A stretch of DNA of 64,000 bases from Leifsonia psychrotolerans (GCF_013410665.1 NZ_JACCFM010000001.1:3756246-3820245); one strand, 5' to 3'; shown: positions 42,907 to 52,963, counted from the first letter of the stretch. Numbers and translations are program-made. Notes: a model not told the origin generated them from the letters alone.

Positions 42907-43503
42907 ATGCTGAGACTCATGACAGCTGATCTCCCGACGCATGTTGACGAGAATGCTCCTGCCTCCCCGGCTGAACTTCTGGCCCGGGTCTCGCAGGGCG
43001 ATCAGGGCGCTTTTAGCGAGTTGTATGACCAGCTGGCGCCGAGGGTGCTCGGTCTCGTTAAACGACTCTTGATCGACCACGCCCAATCGGAGGAAGTGAC
43101 GCAAGAAATTTTTCTCGAAATCTGGCAAACCGCCTCTCGCTTTGATGGTCAGCGTGGGGCAGCATCCACCTGGATCATGACGATGGCTCACCGCCGTGCA
43201 GTCGACCGCATCCGTGCCTCACAGGCTGGCCGCGATCGCGATAATCGCATCGGGCTGCGGGATCGAGCGGTCGAGTACGACCATGTTGCAGAAACTGTAG
43301 AAGTTCGAATCGAGAGTGAAAGGGTGAACCGAGCGATGTCCAAGCTGACCGATCTGCAGAGTCAAGCCGTGCGCTTGGCCTACTACGGCGGTTACAGTCA
43401 GAGCGAAGTCGCCGGCCTGCTGCAGATACCGCTCGGGACCGTGAAAACACGGCTGCGAGACGGCATGATCCGATTGCGTGACGAGATGGGGGTGGCACTG
43501 TGA
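42907..43503 (+). CDS. sigK: ECF RNA polymerase sigma factor SigK
   Basis: 198 aa. Sigma region 2 spans about residues 35-100 (FSELYDQLAPRVLGLVKRLL; EVTQEIFLEIWQTASRFD; WIMTMAHRRAVDRIR) and region 4 about 140-195 (LTDLQSQAVRLAYYGGYSQSEVAGLLQIPLGTVKTRLRDGMIRLRDEM). The next gene is an RskA anti-sigma factor overlapping by 4 nt (GTGA), which supports SigK. ATG 42907, or the in-frame ATG at 42919, is the likely start, with GGGAG at 42891-42895. Confidence 0.88.
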   Translation: MLRLMTADLPTHVDENAPASPAELLARVSQGDQGAFSELYDQLAPRVLGLVKRLLIDHAQSEEVTQEIFLEIWQTASRFDGQRGAASTWIMTMAHRRAVDRIRASQAGRDRDNRIGLRDRAVEYDHVAETVEVRIESERVNRAMSKLTDLQSQAVRLAYYGGYSQSEVAGLLQIPLGTVKTRLRDGMIRLRDEMGVAL

Positions 43504-44420
43504 CTGACAACATGAACCCGGGCAACCGTGAGAGCGCCGGTGGCCTACGCGATCTGGCCGGTGCCTACGCCCTCAATGCGCTCAGTAGCGACGAGAAGGT
43601 CGACTATGAGCGTCACCTCGACGTGTCGGAGCAGGCCCGATCCGAGGCTGCAGAGCTCGCCGAGACGGCGGCAATTCTCGGCCGCGCCGCCGCGCCCGTG
43701 CAGCCGTCGGCCGCGCTCAAGTTCGATCTGATGGCCCTGCTCGCGTCGACCCCTCAGCTGCCGCCGCGGGCCGTTCCCGCAGACGCACCCTCGTCGGATG
43801 CTGCGCCTTCTGCCACGGCTGCGCCTGTGGCCCCGCAGACTCCTGCAGTCCCGCAGACTCCCGTGGTCCCGCAGACTCCTGCGGACCGGGCGCAGGGCGC
43901 AGAGACACCCTCCCCGGCCTCGCCGCCCTCCGCACTGGAGAGCACGGTCGCCCGCCGCTGGTTCCAACGCCCCGCGGGCATTCTTCTCAGCGTCGCTGCT
44001 GCGGCCGCGCTCTTCTTCGGTGGTCTCGCGATCGGGCAGGGACTCACCGCACCGACACAATTCGAACAGCAGCAGGCGGCCGGATTGGCCGAGATCAACG
44101 CGGCACCGGACGCGCAGCGTGCAACGGCACGTGCGACCGACGGGCAGAAAGTCACACTGGTCTGGTCGGGCGAACTGGGACGCTCTGCTTTGCTCGCGGA
44201 TTCACTGCCCACGCTGCCGAAAGATCAGGCATACCAGCTCTGGTACATCGACGCGGCCGGTGCGGTTTCGGCGGGCACCTTCACCTCGTCCGGCGACGGC
44301 ACGGTCTGGCGCGTGCTCGACGGAACGATGAAGGCCGGCGACGCCGTCGGAGTGACCGTCGAGCCGGCGGGTGGCTCGAAGCAGCCGACGAGCACGCCGA
44401 TCGTGGCCATTCAGAGCTGA
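43500..44420 (+). CDS. rskA: Anti-sigma-K factor RskA
   Basis: 306 aa. An N-terminal anti-sigma domain (DLAGAYALNALSSDEKVDYERHL, no zinc motif) sequesters SigK. A Pro/Thr/Ala-rich linker with three PQTP repeats lies near residues 111-128, a single TM (ILLSVAAAAALFFGGLAIG) near 160-180, and an extracellular RskA domain ends the protein (LPTLPKDQAYQLWYIDAAG; VTVEPAGGSKQPTSTPI). Regulated proteolysis of the TM releases SigK in relatives. The GTG start overlaps sigK. Confidence 0.92.
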   Translation: MTDNMNPGNRESAGGLRDLAGAYALNALSSDEKVDYERHLDVSEQARSEAAELAETAAILGRAAAPVQPSAALKFDLMALLASTPQLPPRAVPADAPSSDAAPSATAAPVAPQTPAVPQTPVVPQTPADRAQGAETPSPASPPSALESTVARRWFQRPAGILLSVAAAAALFFGGLAIGQGLTAPTQFEQQQAAGLAEINAAPDAQRATARATDGQKVTLVWSGELGRSALLADSLPTLPKDQAYQLWYIDAAGAVSAGTFTSSGDGTVWRVLDGTMKAGDAVGVTVEPAGGSKQPTSTPIVAIQS

Positions 44421-44484
44421 CCGGCTTGCTGGCTGGCCACGCTGGACGGCACGGCCGGTGAGGTGCTACGGCTAGGCTCGCTTC

Positions 44485-45372
44485 ATGACCCTGCCCTTCA
44501 CGCTGTTGATTGACCCGGTGCCCGCAGACTCGACCCGCATCGACTTCGAGGACACCTTCCACGCCATCGATTCCTCGGCTCCGGCCCTGCGCGTGGCAGA
44601 GCTCAGCACGCAGCGTGGCGACGGGATCTTCGAAACGCTCAGCGTCGTGAACGGCCACCCACAGGAGGTCGAACCGCATATCAGCCGACTCGTGAACTCG
44701 GCACGCATCTGTGATTTGCCGGAGCCGCATCCGGGCCAGTGGCGGGCCGCCATCGCGCGTGCCGTTGCTGAGATTCCCGGTGAGGGCGAGCTCGCCCTCA
44801 AATTTGTGCTCAGCCGCGGCGTCGAAGCCGGTCCGGCGCCGACGGCCTGGCTGCACGCCACTCGCGCCCCCGACCACAGCCGGGTGCGCGAGCAGGGGGT
44901 GCGCGTTGTCACACTCGACCGCGGCTACCCGCGCGGGGTCGCCGAGCGGGCGCCCTGGCTGCTTATGGGCGCGAAGACGCTCAGCTATGCCATCAATATG
45001 GCGGCACTCCGCGAGGCGCACCGTCGAGGCGCTGACGACACGATCTTCCTCACGACCGACGGCTACGTGATGGAGGGGCCAACCTCGAGCGTCATCATGC
45101 GCAGGGGCGGCATCTACGTCACGCCGGCGCCGAGCGGTGCGATCCTGCACGGTACGACCCAGCAGAGCGTCTTCGACTATCTCGAAGCGGCGGGCGAGCG
45201 CACCGAGTACCGTGACGTGACTCTCGACGACTTACGCAGCGCGGATGCCGCCTGGCTCGTCTCGAGCGTTCGATTGGCCGTCGCGGTGACGGAGCTCGAT
45301 GGCGAGCAGTTTCCGGTTGATGCCGACCTGACTCGGGCAATCAACGCGAACCTGTTGGCGCGCACGGCATAA
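44485..45372 (+). CDS. pabC: Aminodeoxychorismate lyase (class IV aminotransferase fold)
   Basis: 295 aa PLP fold-type IV enzyme. LSTQRGDGIFETLSVVNG near residue 40, LLMGAKTLSYAINMAALREA (PLP Lys in AKTLSY, near 170), TDGYVMEGPTSSVIM near 192 and TPAPSGAILHGTTQQ fit PabC/IlvE relatives. PabC makes p-aminobenzoate for folate. A D-amino-acid or branched-chain aminotransferase is the alternative, since the family is hard to split by sequence. Confidence 0.8.
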   Translation: MTLPFTLLIDPVPADSTRIDFEDTFHAIDSSAPALRVAELSTQRGDGIFETLSVVNGHPQEVEPHISRLVNSARICDLPEPHPGQWRAAIARAVAEIPGEGELALKFVLSRGVEAGPAPTAWLHATRAPDHSRVREQGVRVVTLDRGYPRGVAERAPWLLMGAKTLSYAINMAALREAHRRGADDTIFLTTDGYVMEGPTSSVIMRRGGIYVTPAPSGAILHGTTQQSVFDYLEAAGERTEYRDVTLDDLRSADAAWLVSSVRLAVAVTELDGEQFPVDADLTRAINANLLARTA

Positions 45373-45478
45373 GGCTGTCGTTTGAGGGTCTCGACACGCT
45401 CGACCAACGGACCTGGCTGTCGTTTGAGGGTCTCGACACGCTCGACCAACGGACCCGTTGGTCGAGCGTGTCGAGACC
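45373..45478. repeat. Tandem duplication and 23-bp hairpin of the GGTCTCGACACGCTCGACC family
   Basis: A 41-bp unit occurs twice (45373-45413 and 45415-45455). The second copy reads into its inverse, so 45429-45451 pairs perfectly with 45456-45478 around a GACC loop. The core GGTCTCGACACGCTCGACC recurs, with variations, in the array at 56.9-57.6 kb. It lies between convergent pabC and pstB, where a bidirectional terminator is expected. Confidence 0.88.
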
Positions 45479-45489
45479 GCGGGAGCGAA

Positions 45490-46269
45490 TCAGCCGAAGC
45501 GACCCGACACATAGTCCTCGGTGGCCTGCACACTCGGATTCGAAAAGATCGTCGTCGTGTCGTCGTATTCGATCAGCTTGCCCGGCTTGCCCGTGCCGGC
45601 AATGTTGAAGAACGCGGTGCGGTCCGAGACCCGTGAGGCCTGCTGCATGTTGTGCGTCACGATCACGATCGTGTAGTCCTTCTTCATCTCTTCGATCAGG
45701 TCCTCGATGGCGAGGGTCGAGATCGGGTCGAGGGCCGAGCAGGGCTCGTCCATCAGGATGACGTCCGGCTGCACCGCAATGGCCCGGGCGATGCACAGAC
45801 GCTGCTGCTGTCCGCCCGACAAGCCGGATCCCGGACGGTCAAGACGGTCCTTGACCTCGTTCCACAGGTTTGCCCCGCGCAGCGCCTTCTCGGTCAGATC
45901 GTCGGCATCGCTCTTGGCCATCCGTCGGTTGTTGAGCTTCACGCCGGCCAGCACGTTGTCTTTGATCGACATGGTTGGGAACGGGTTGGGGCGCTGGAAC
46001 ACCATGCCCACCTGACGGCGCACGAGCACCGGGTCGACACCGGGGCCGTAGAGGTTGTTGCCGTCGATGAGCACCTCGCCCTCGACTCTGGCGCCCGGAA
46101 TGACCTCGTGCATACGGTTCAGCGTGCGGAGGAACGTGGACTTGCCACAGCCACTGGGGCCGATGAACGCCGTCACGGTGCGCGGTTCTATCGTCAGGGT
46201 GACGCCTTCGACGGCGCGAAAATCGCTGTAGTAAACGTTCAGGTCGTTGACTTCAATGCGCTTGGACAC
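45490..46269 (-). CDS. pstB: Phosphate ABC transporter ATPase PstB
   Basis: 259 aa. Walker [10 protein letters not shown] near residue 34, Q-loop [11 protein letters not shown], signature LSGGQQQRL near 155 and Walker [14 protein letters not shown] near 175. It powers high-affinity phosphate import with PstA, PstC and PstS. The last gene of the pstSCAB operon, 22 bp after pstA. Confidence 0.96.
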   Translation of the reverse strand: MSKRIEVNDLNVYYSDFRAVEGVTLTIEPRTVTAFIGPSGCGKSTFLRTLNRMHEVIPGARVEGEVLIDGNNLYGPGVDPVLVRRQVGMVFQRPNPFPTMSIKDNVLAGVKLNNRRMAKSDADDLTEKALRGANLWNEVKDRLDRPGSGLSGGQQQRLCIARAIAVQPDVILMDEPCSALDPISTLAIEDLIEEMKKDYTIVIVTHNMQQASRVSDRTAFFNIAGTGKPGKLIEYDDTTTIFSNPSVQATEDYVSGRFG

Positions 46270-46291
46270 GGTGGTTCCTTTCGCGGGCGCG

Positions 46292-47428
46292 TTAGCGGCC
46301 GAGCTTGGGGGAGAAGATCTTGGCGATGAGACGGGCGAGCCCGTTCAAAACCATCACGATGAGAATGAGGGTGAGCGCCCCGGCCCAGGCACGGTCGATG
46401 TAGGCCTGGAAATCGGCGCCCTGGTTCATATACTGCGTGTACACGAATACGGGCAGAGTCATCATCCGCTCGCTGAACAGGTTGTAGTTCATGCTTGCCG
46501 TAAACCCGGAGATGATCAACAGCGGTGCGGTCTCGCCGATCACCCGGGCGATCGAGATCATCACACCCGTCACGATTCCGGCGACGGATGTGGGCAGCAC
46601 AACCTTCAGGATGGTCAGCCATTTCGGCACCCCGAGTGCGTAGGCGGCCTCTCGCAGTTCGTTCGGTACGAGCTTCAGCATCTCTTCGCTCGAGCGCACG
46701 ACGACGGGGATCATCAGCACCGATAGGGCGATCGCGCCGCCGAAACCAAATCTGATCCCCGGGTCGTTGAAGATCAGTGAGAAGAAGGCAAAGGCGAACA
46801 AACCGGCCACGATCGAGGGGATGCCGGTCATCACGTCGACGAAGAACGTGATGCCGCGAGCCAGGCGTCCCCGACCGTACTCGGTGAGGTAGAGCGCCGC
46901 GAGCAGGCCGATCGGAACCGAAATCAAGGTCGCGACACCTGTGACGAGCAAAGTTCCCACGACGGCGTGCAGTGCCCCGCCGCCCGCGCCCACGACATTG
47001 CGCTGCGATTCGGAGAAGAACGTGGGGGTGAGGAAGGCGGGCAGACCGTTGACGAGGGTCGTGCCGATGAGAGAGACCAGGGGCAGCAGCGCCAGCACGA
47101 ACGCGGCGCTGACGAGCGCGGTGACCAGGCGGTCCCGTGCCTTACGCACGCCTTCCACGAAGTACGACAGAGCGAAGATCATGATGCAGAAGAGCACACT
47201 GCCGAAGAACAGGGTGCCGGCCCAGTTGAAGCCGTCGGTCGCGCCGGCGGCAGAGAGCATGAGGAAGACCGCACCGGTGAGTAGCCAACTGCCGAGCAGC
47301 ACCCACAGCGGTGTGCGGCGGGGGAGTTTTCCGGCGGTCAGGGAGTTCGTCAACGGGCGCGCATCCGGGCGTGCAACCGGGGTCGACTCCGGGGGAGCGA
47401 GGGGCGGTGTTGAGGTGGCCGTGGTCAT
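46292..47428 (-). CDS. pstA: Phosphate ABC transporter permease PstA
   Basis: 378 aa. A 45-residue Pro/Thr-rich N-terminus precedes six or more TM segments. The permease loop [40 protein letters not shown] (EAAYALG motif near 270) couples to PstB. The ATG overlaps the pstC stop by 1 nt. Confidence 0.94.
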   Translation of the reverse strand: MTTATSTPPLAPPESTPVARPDARPLTNSLTAGKLPRRTPLWVLLGSWLLTGAVFLMLSAAGATDGFNWAGTLFFGSVLFCIMIFALSYFVEGVRKARDRLVTALVSAAFVLALLPLVSLIGTTLVNGLPAFLTPTFFSESQRNVVGAGGGALHAVVGTLLVTGVATLISVPIGLLAALYLTEYGRGRLARGITFFVDVMTGIPSIVAGLFAFAFFSLIFNDPGIRFGFGGAIALSVLMIPVVVRSSEEMLKLVPNELREAAYALGVPKWLTILKVVLPTSVAGIVTGVMISIARVIGETAPLLIISGFTASMNYNLFSERMMTLPVFVYTQYMNQGADFQAYIDRAWAGALTLILIVMVLNGLARLIAKIFSPKLGR

Positions 47429-48387
47429 CAGTTCGCTCCCGAGAAGGCCTTGCGGCGGTTGATGATGAAGCGGGCAAGCATGTTCACGGCGAGCGTGATG
47501 AGGAAGAGGATGAGGCCGGTGGCGAGCAGAATGTTCACGCCCGTGCCGTGAGCCTCGGGAAAGTTCAACGCGATATTCGCCGCGATGGTCGTGGGGTTCT
47601 CTGAGGTGAGAAGGTGGAAGATGATCTGGGGGCTCGGGGAGAGCACCATGGCGACGGCCATTGTCTCGCCGAGGGCGCGGCCGAGGCCGAGCATGCTGGC
47701 CGAGATGATGCCGGCGCGGCCGAACGGCAGCACGGCCATCTGGATCATCTCCCAGCGGGTCGCTCCGAGTGCGAGCGCAGCTTCTTCATGGAGCACCGGA
47801 GTCTGCAGGAACACTTCGCGGCAGATTGCCGTGATGATCGGCAGCACCATGACGGCGAGCACGATCGCGACAGTCAGGATGGTGCGTCCGGTGCCGGAGA
47901 CGGGGCCGGCGAAGAGGGGGATCCAGCCAAACCACTCGACCAGCGTCGTGTAGAACGGCTGCACCAGCGGAGCGAGCACGGTGATGCCCCAGAGGCCGAA
48001 CACAACCGACGGAACGGCTGCGAGCAGATCGATGATGTAGCCGAGTCCCTGGGCGAGGCGACGGGGCGCATAGTGCGAGATGAACAGCGCGATGCCGATC
48101 GCCAACGGAACGGCGATGAGCATCGCGAGGAACGCCGCCCAGATGGTGCCGAATGCGAGCGGCCAGACGTAACTCCAGAACGAGCTGAAGCCGCCCTTGA
48201 AATCGGCGGCCGGTGCCACAAAAGCCGGCAAGCTCTGCACAAACAGAAAGACCGCCACGGCGGCCAACACAGCGAGGATCAACCCGCCCGATACCACGGT
48301 CAACGTTCCGAATACCCGGTCGCCCGGTCGTTGCTTGACCTTCGTCGAGGGGACCATACGGCTGCCCGGCTGCGCGGTGGTGGTCAT
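47428..48387 (-). CDS. pstC: Phosphate ABC transporter permease PstC
   Basis: 319 aa with six TM segments. The coupling loop reads EVFLQTPVLHEEAALALGATRWEMIQMAVLPFGRAGI (EEAALALGATRWEMI near 210). ATG 48387 has GGGAG 9 nt upstream; an in-frame start at 48465 would add 26 Pro/Thr-rich residues and is less likely. It follows pstS after about 110 bp. Confidence 0.94.
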   Translation of the reverse strand: MTTTAQPGSRMVPSTKVKQRPGDRVFGTLTVVSGGLILAVLAAVAVFLFVQSLPAFVAPAADFKGGFSSFWSYVWPLAFGTIWAAFLAMLIAVPLAIGIALFISHYAPRRLAQGLGYIIDLLAAVPSVVFGLWGITVLAPLVQPFYTTLVEWFGWIPLFAGPVSGTGRTILTVAIVLAVMVLPIITAICREVFLQTPVLHEEAALALGATRWEMIQMAVLPFGRAGIISASMLGLGRALGETMAVAMVLSPSPQIIFHLLTSENPTTIAANIALNFPEAHGTGVNILLATGLILFLITLAVNMLARFIINRRKAFSGAN

Positions 48388-48499
48388 TCCTGGCGTCTCC
48401 CTGGGGGTGGGTTTCGTTGGTGTGAGTGGTGGTGCGGGGGTGCCCGGCCGGCATCTCGCACTCACTGAGCGGATGCCGGCCGGGCCGGTGAGACTCGAG

Positions 48500-49594
48500 T
48501 TACTTGATGGTGGCGATCACCGCAGCGACCTTGCTCTGCAGCTCGGCCGAGAGTGGGGCTGCTCCGGCGGACGCGGCGGCTTCCTTCTGGCCGTCCTCGC
48601 TGGCCATGTAGCCAACGTACGACTTCACCAGTTCACCCTTGGCGGCGTCGGCGTAGTCGGTGCAGACAATGGCGTAGCTGATCAAAACGAGCGGGTAGTG
48701 GCTCGCATCCGTCGTGGTGCGGTTGAGCTGGATGGCGAGGTCATCGGCGGCACGGTCGGCCACCAGGGGGGAGTCATTGACGACGGCCGCGGCGGCTTTC
48801 GCGGTGTAGCCCACGAAGGTGTCGCCAACCTTGATCTTCGCAACACCGAGCGAGCCGGCCCGTGAGGCGTCGGCGTAACCGATTGTGCCCACGCCGTTCG
48901 TCACAGCGCTGACGACGCCGGATGTTCCCTGCGCGCCTTCGCCCGAGCTGTAGGGGAAGGGGTCTGCCGGCTTTTCGGTCCAGACGTCCGGCGCAACCTG
49001 ATTCAGGTAGTCGGTGAAGTTCTTCGTGGTGCCCGAGTCGTCCGAGCGGTGCACGGCGGTGATCGGGGTGGCGGGCAGCTTCTCGTCGGGGTTCAACGCG
49101 ACAATGGCGGCGTCGTTCCAGGTCGTGATGTCGCCCGTGAAGATCGACGCGAGTGTCGCTGCATCAAGGTTCAGGTTCTTCACACCGTCGACGTTGAAGA
49201 TCACGGCGATCGGTGAGATGTAAACCGGCAGGTCGACGGCCTTGGTGCCGGGAGCACAGCTGCCGAAGGCGGCTGCCAGCTCCTCATCTTTCAGATAGGA
49301 GTCAGAACCGGCGAAGTCGGAGCCTCCGGCGGCGAAGGTCGTGCGGCCGGCCCCCGACCCCGACGGGTCATAGTTGATGGTGACGCCGGAGTTGGCGGTC
49401 TGGAACTTGGCGATCCAGGCCTCCTGTGCTGCACTTTGCGACGACGCGCCAGCAGCATTGATGGTGCCGGTGAGGGTGCTGGCGGGTGCCGATTCGCTCG
49501 GCGACGCCGAGCTTTCGTTTGCGGCACAACCGGTCAGAGCGAGAGCGGCCACGGCGAGAACTGCGGCGGGGGCGCTGTAACGCTTGATTTTCAC
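48500..49594 (-). CDS. pstS: Phosphate-binding lipoprotein PstS
   Basis: 364 aa. A basic N-terminus, hydrophobic stretch and lipobox LALTGC give Cys23. Phosphate-binding segments are AAGASSQSAAQEAWI, YDPSGSGAGRTTFAAGGSDFAGSD, IFTGDITTWND and VHRSDDSGTTKNF. GTG at 49594 is chosen because AAGGGA precedes it and the lipoprotein signal begins there; an upstream ATG at 49666 would bury the signal. It is preceded by PHO-box-like repeats at 49706-49723. Confidence 0.95.
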   Translation of the reverse strand: MKIKRYSAPAAVLAVAALALTGCAANESSASPSESAPASTLTGTINAAGASSQSAAQEAWIAKFQTANSGVTINYDPSGSGAGRTTFAAGGSDFAGSDSYLKDEELAAAFGSCAPGTKAVDLPVYISPIAVIFNVDGVKNLNLDAATLASIFTGDITTWNDAAIVALNPDEKLPATPITAVHRSDDSGTTKNFTDYLNQVAPDVWTEKPADPFPYSSGEGAQGTSGVVSAVTNGVGTIGYADASRAGSLGVAKIKVGDTFVGYTAKAAAAVVNDSPLVADRAADDLAIQLNRTTTDASHYPLVLISYAIVCTDYADAAKGELVKSYVGYMASEDGQKEAAASAGAAPLSAELQSKVAAVIATIK

Positions 49595-49602
49595 GGAAAA
49601 TC
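49586..49602. repeat. Palindrome across the pstS start codon
   Basis: GATTTTC-ACG-GAAAATC is a perfect 7-bp inverted repeat whose centre overlaps the GTG start of pstS (minus strand). It could form a small RNA hairpin that hides the start codon, or be chance. Confidence 0.6.
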
Positions 49603-49705
49603 CCTTCGAGGGGTTGAAAACAGGACGATGACCGGTCGTATTTTTGCCTCTCGGCCGATCAGTCACTGACGCTACGTTGTCGTGTTAACGACACTCCCTT
49701 ACCGT

Positions 49706-49726
49706 GGTGAACGGGAGGTGAACGGG
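49706..49726 (-). promoter_or_regulatory. PHO box upstream of pstS
   Basis: Two GGTGAAC heptamers start at 49706 and 49717, an exact 11-bp period. On the minus strand they read GTTCACC-tccc-GTTCACC, the pattern of actinobacterial PhoP/RegX3 PHO boxes. They lie about 110 bp upstream of the pstS start. SenX3-RegX3 is encoded at 60.4-62.2 kb. Confidence 0.75.
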
Positions 49727-49777
49727 TCTCGAAGTTCCCGGTGCGTTAGGTCTTAGAAAACCTGTCTGGAGCCGAAA

Positions 49778-50716
49778 TTACAGCCGAGGTGCATGGGTTT
49801 CGATCGCGATGATGCCCGAGCTCGGGTTGTCGACGGAGAAATGCACTACCGAGAATCCACCGGTCTCGAGGTCGGCGGCCGCCGAGAGGTACGAGCCAAG
49901 TGCCGTGCCTGTTGCCAGTGCCATCTCGCGCAGAATGTCGGGCAGGACCGGCCCGTGGCTGCAGAGCACGGCGGTCTTGCGAGAGCGCACCCGTTTGCCG
50001 ATCACCTGCCGCACATCCGCTGTGCCCGCCGTGAGCGCGTCTTGGCTGATCAGCTCGGTGCGTTTGATCGGGATGCCCGTGCTGGCCGAAAGCGGAGCCA
50101 CCGTCGTGACACACCGCGTGGCAGTGCTCGAGATGATGCGTCGCGGACGCCACGCAGTGAGAGTGTCAACGGCGCTCGCCGCCTGCAACACTCCGCGCTC
50201 GGACAGCGGGCGGCTGTCGTCGGGGCCGTCCCATTTGCCCGGCGGCACGGCCTTGCCATGACGCAGGGCGATCAGAGCGAAGGTGTGGGTGACTCCCTGA
50301 TCGACCAGGGCGGCGAACGCCTCGAGGATCTCGACATCCGGTGGGTAACTGAGATAGCTGCGGGCTCGCTTGATCGTGACCCATTCGATGGCGGCGACCT
50401 CGCCGTTCGGCACGAATGTCGAGTGCTGGATCGCCTCGGGGCTGACCTCGGCGGCCCAATAGTGCACGATCTTCTCGCGACCATTGGGCATGACGTAGTG
50501 CGAGACTCCCAACGGTACTCCGAGTGCAACAGCGAGCCCGGTCTCCTCCTCGATCTCGCGCACGGCCGTGCGCGGCAGAGATTCGCCCGGGTCGACCTTG
50601 CCCTTCGGGATGGTCACATCACCGTGCACCGTGCGGTGAATCAGAAGAACGTGCATTTTGCCGTCGATGAACCTCCAGCACACGGCGCCGGCGGCGTAGA
50701 TCGCCGTTTCGGTCAT
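49778..50716 (-). CDS. Nudix hydrolase fused to a histidine phosphatase domain (MutT1-like)
   Basis: 312 aa with two domains. The N-terminal Nudix box [24 protein letters not shown] lies near residues 38-62. A C-terminal histidine-phosphatase domain starts with LIALRHGKA (RHG near 151) and has [13 protein letters not shown] near 260. Mycobacterial MutT1 has this layout and hydrolyses 8-oxo-dGTP and diadenosine polyphosphates. The ATG overlaps the ppk stop by 4 nt, so the pair forms a ppk-mutT operon. Confidence 0.88.
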   Translation of the reverse strand: MTETAIYAAGAVCWRFIDGKMHVLLIHRTVHGDVTIPKGKVDPGESLPRTAVREIEEETGLAVALGVPLGVSHYVMPNGREKIVHYWAAEVSPEAIQHSTFVPNGEVAAIEWVTIKRARSYLSYPPDVEILEAFAALVDQGVTHTFALIALRHGKAVPPGKWDGPDDSRPLSERGVLQAASAVDTLTAWRPRRIISSTATRCVTTVAPLSASTGIPIKRTELISQDALTAGTADVRQVIGKRVRSRKTAVLCSHGPVLPDILREMALATGTALGSYLSAAADLETGGFSVVHFSVDNPSSGIIAIETHAPRL

Positions 50717-52902
50717 CGACGGATAGCCTGACGTGTGCGGTGCCCGATCTGTTGCATGAGCCTATTTTGCATGTCATCGAGTGGCTGGCCCGAATCGTCG
50801 CGGTCGTGGCGTGTCCATTCTCCGGACTCGCTCAGCCACCATGATGAGGTGCGGTCGTCCATCGCGCGGTCGAACAGCGCCGAGACTTCGGCCAGATGCT
50901 CGGGGGCGACCAGACGCACGAGCGCTTCGACGCGGCGGTCGAGGTTGCGGTGCATCATGTCAGCGCTGCCGATGAAGATCTGAAGATCGCCTGCGTTGTA
51001 AAACGAGAAGATGCGCGAATGTTCGAGGTAGCGCCCGAGAATCGAGCGCACACGAATGTTCTCGCTCATGCCGACCACCCCCGGCTTCAGGCTGCAGATG
51101 CCGCGCACCCAGATGTCGACTTTCACCCCCGCCTGGCTGGCTCGGTACAGTGCGTCGATGATGGCCTCATCGACCATCGAGTTGACCTTGATCCGGATGC
51201 CGGCCCGCTCGCCGGCAAGGGCGGCAACCGTTTCATCGCTGATGCGCTTCAACAGCGCCTTGCGCAGGTGCAGCGGGGCCACGAGCAGGCGCTTGAACTT
51301 CTTTTCAATGGCATAGCCCGAGAGCTCGTTGAACAGGCGGGTGAGATCTTTGCCGACCTGCGCATCCGCGGTGAGCAGACCGAGGTCTTCGTAGATGCGG
51401 CTGGTCTTGGGGTTGTAGTTGCCGGTGCCGATGTGGCTGTAGTGGCGCAGCACACCCTGCTCCTGCCGCACCACGAGGGCCAGCTTGCAGTGCGTCTTCA
51501 AGCCGACCATGCCATAGACGACGTGCACGCCCGCCTTCTCGAGCTTGCGGGCCCAGGAGATGTTCGCCTGTTCGTCGAAGCGGGCCTTGATCTCGACGAG
51601 CGCGAGCACCTGCTTGCCTGATTCCGCCGCGTCGATGAGAGCCTCGATGATGGGACTGTCGCCGGAGGTTCGGTAGAGCGTCTGCTTGATGGCCAGTACC
51701 TGCGGGTCTGTGGCGGCCTGCTCGAGGAACGCTTGCACACTCGTCGCAAACGATTCGTAGGGATGGTGCAGCAGAATATCGCCGCGTGCGATCGCGCTGA
51801 ACACGTCGGGTTCCAAATTGGGTTCACCGGGCATCAGTTGCACGGCCGTGGTCGGGACGTGCTTGGCAAAGTGCAGGTCGGGACGATCGATGCGGGACAG
51901 ATCGAACAGGCCGCCCAGATCGAGCGGTGCCGGCAGCCGGTACACCTCTTGGTCGGTGACATCGAGTTCGCGCACGAGCAGGCCGAGGGTGACCTCATCC
52001 ATGTCCTCGGTGATCTCGAGACGGATCGGCGGGCCGAACCGGCGTCGCAGCAACTCCTTCTCGAGCGCCTTGATCAGGTTTTCCGTCTCGTCTTCCTCGA
52101 TCTCGACGTCTTCGTTACGGGTGACCCGAAAAATGTGGTGCTCCAGCACCTCCATGCCGGGAAAGAGGTCGCCGAGATGATTGGCGATCAGGTCTTCCAA
52201 GGTGATGAAGCGGATGCTCTCCAACGGTTCGCTGCGATCGACGCGCACAAAGCGGGGCAGCATCGACGGCACTTTGAGTCGGGCAAACTCCTGTCTGCCG
52301 GTCTTCGTGTTGCGCACGCGAATGGCCAGGTTGAGCGAGAGCCCTGAAATGTACGGGAACGGATGCACCGGGTCGACGGCCAGAGGCATCAGCACCGGAA
52401 AGATCTGGTTGGAGAAGTAGTCATGCAACGATGCATGCTCGGATTCGCTGAGCTCGTCCCAGTTGACCACGTCGATACCCGCGGCGGCGAGGGTCGGACG
52501 CACCAGGGAATGGAACGCCTGCGCGTGCCGATCCTGCAGGGCGTGGGCGGCCTGTGAAATATCCGAGAGCACGTCTTGTGGTGCGCGACCCACGTTGGTC
52601 GGAACCGCCAGCCCGGTGAGAATGCGACGCTTCAAACCGGCCACGCGCACCATGAAGAACTCGTCGAGGTTGCTGGCGAAGATCGCGAGGAAATTCGCTC
52701 GCTCCAGCACGGGGATATCGGGATCTTCGGCAAGTTCCAACACACGCTGGTTGAACGCCAGCCAACTCAGTTCGCGGTCGAGGTAGCGCTCGTCGGGCAG
52801 CGCTGGATCGTTGGCTCCGATCAGCGGATCGAAGTCATCGTCGAAGTCACTGCCGAAATCGCTGCTGAAAGCAATCTCGGTCTGCACGCTGTCGCCATCC
52901 AT
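50713..52902 (-). CDS. ppk: Polyphosphate kinase Ppk1
   Basis: 729 aa, full length. An N-terminal domain ([21 protein letters not shown]) is followed by the catalytic phospholipase-D-like halves. [39 protein letters not shown] near 470-505 holds the autophosphorylated His region; a second HMM-like [12 protein letters not shown] segment is near the C-terminus. It makes polyphosphate from ATP. PHO-box-like repeats at 52946-52963 lie upstream. Confidence 0.96.
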   Translation of the reverse strand: MDGDSVQTEIAFSSDFGSDFDDDFDPLIGANDPALPDERYLDRELSWLAFNQRVLELAEDPDIPVLERANFLAIFASNLDEFFMVRVAGLKRRILTGLAVPTNVGRAPQDVLSDISQAAHALQDRHAQAFHSLVRPTLAAAGIDVVNWDELSESEHASLHDYFSNQIFPVLMPLAVDPVHPFPYISGLSLNLAIRVRNTKTGRQEFARLKVPSMLPRFVRVDRSEPLESIRFITLEDLIANHLGDLFPGMEVLEHHIFRVTRNEDVEIEEDETENLIKALEKELLRRRFGPPIRLEITEDMDEVTLGLLVRELDVTDQEVYRLPAPLDLGGLFDLSRIDRPDLHFAKHVPTTAVQLMPGEPNLEPDVFSAIARGDILLHHPYESFATSVQAFLEQAATDPQVLAIKQTLYRTSGDSPIIEALIDAAESGKQVLALVEIKARFDEQANISWARKLEKAGVHVVYGMVGLKTHCKLALVVRQEQGVLRHYSHIGTGNYNPKTSRIYEDLGLLTADAQVGKDLTRLFNELSGYAIEKKFKRLLVAPLHLRKALLKRISDETVAALAGERAGIRIKVNSMVDEAIIDALYRASQAGVKVDIWVRGICSLKPGVVGMSENIRVRSILGRYLEHSRIFSFYNAGDLQIFIGSADMMHRNLDRRVEALVRLVAPEHLAEVSALFDRAMDDRTSSWWLSESGEWTRHDRDDSGQPLDDMQNRLMQQIGHRTRQAIRR

Positions 52903-52945
52903 TGCACCATCTTGACACTGTGCGGCGACAACGACGAAGGATCAC

Positions 52946-52963
52946 GGTGAACGGATGCTGAAC
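52946..52963 (-). promoter_or_regulatory. PHO-box-like repeats upstream of ppk
   Basis: GGTGAAC (52946-52952) and GCTGAAC (52957-52963) are spaced by 11 bp, matching the arrangement upstream of pstS with one changed base. They lie 44 bp before the ppk start, in the 65-bp gap after mshD. Phosphate control of ppk is known in Streptomyces; here it is inferred. Confidence 0.6.
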
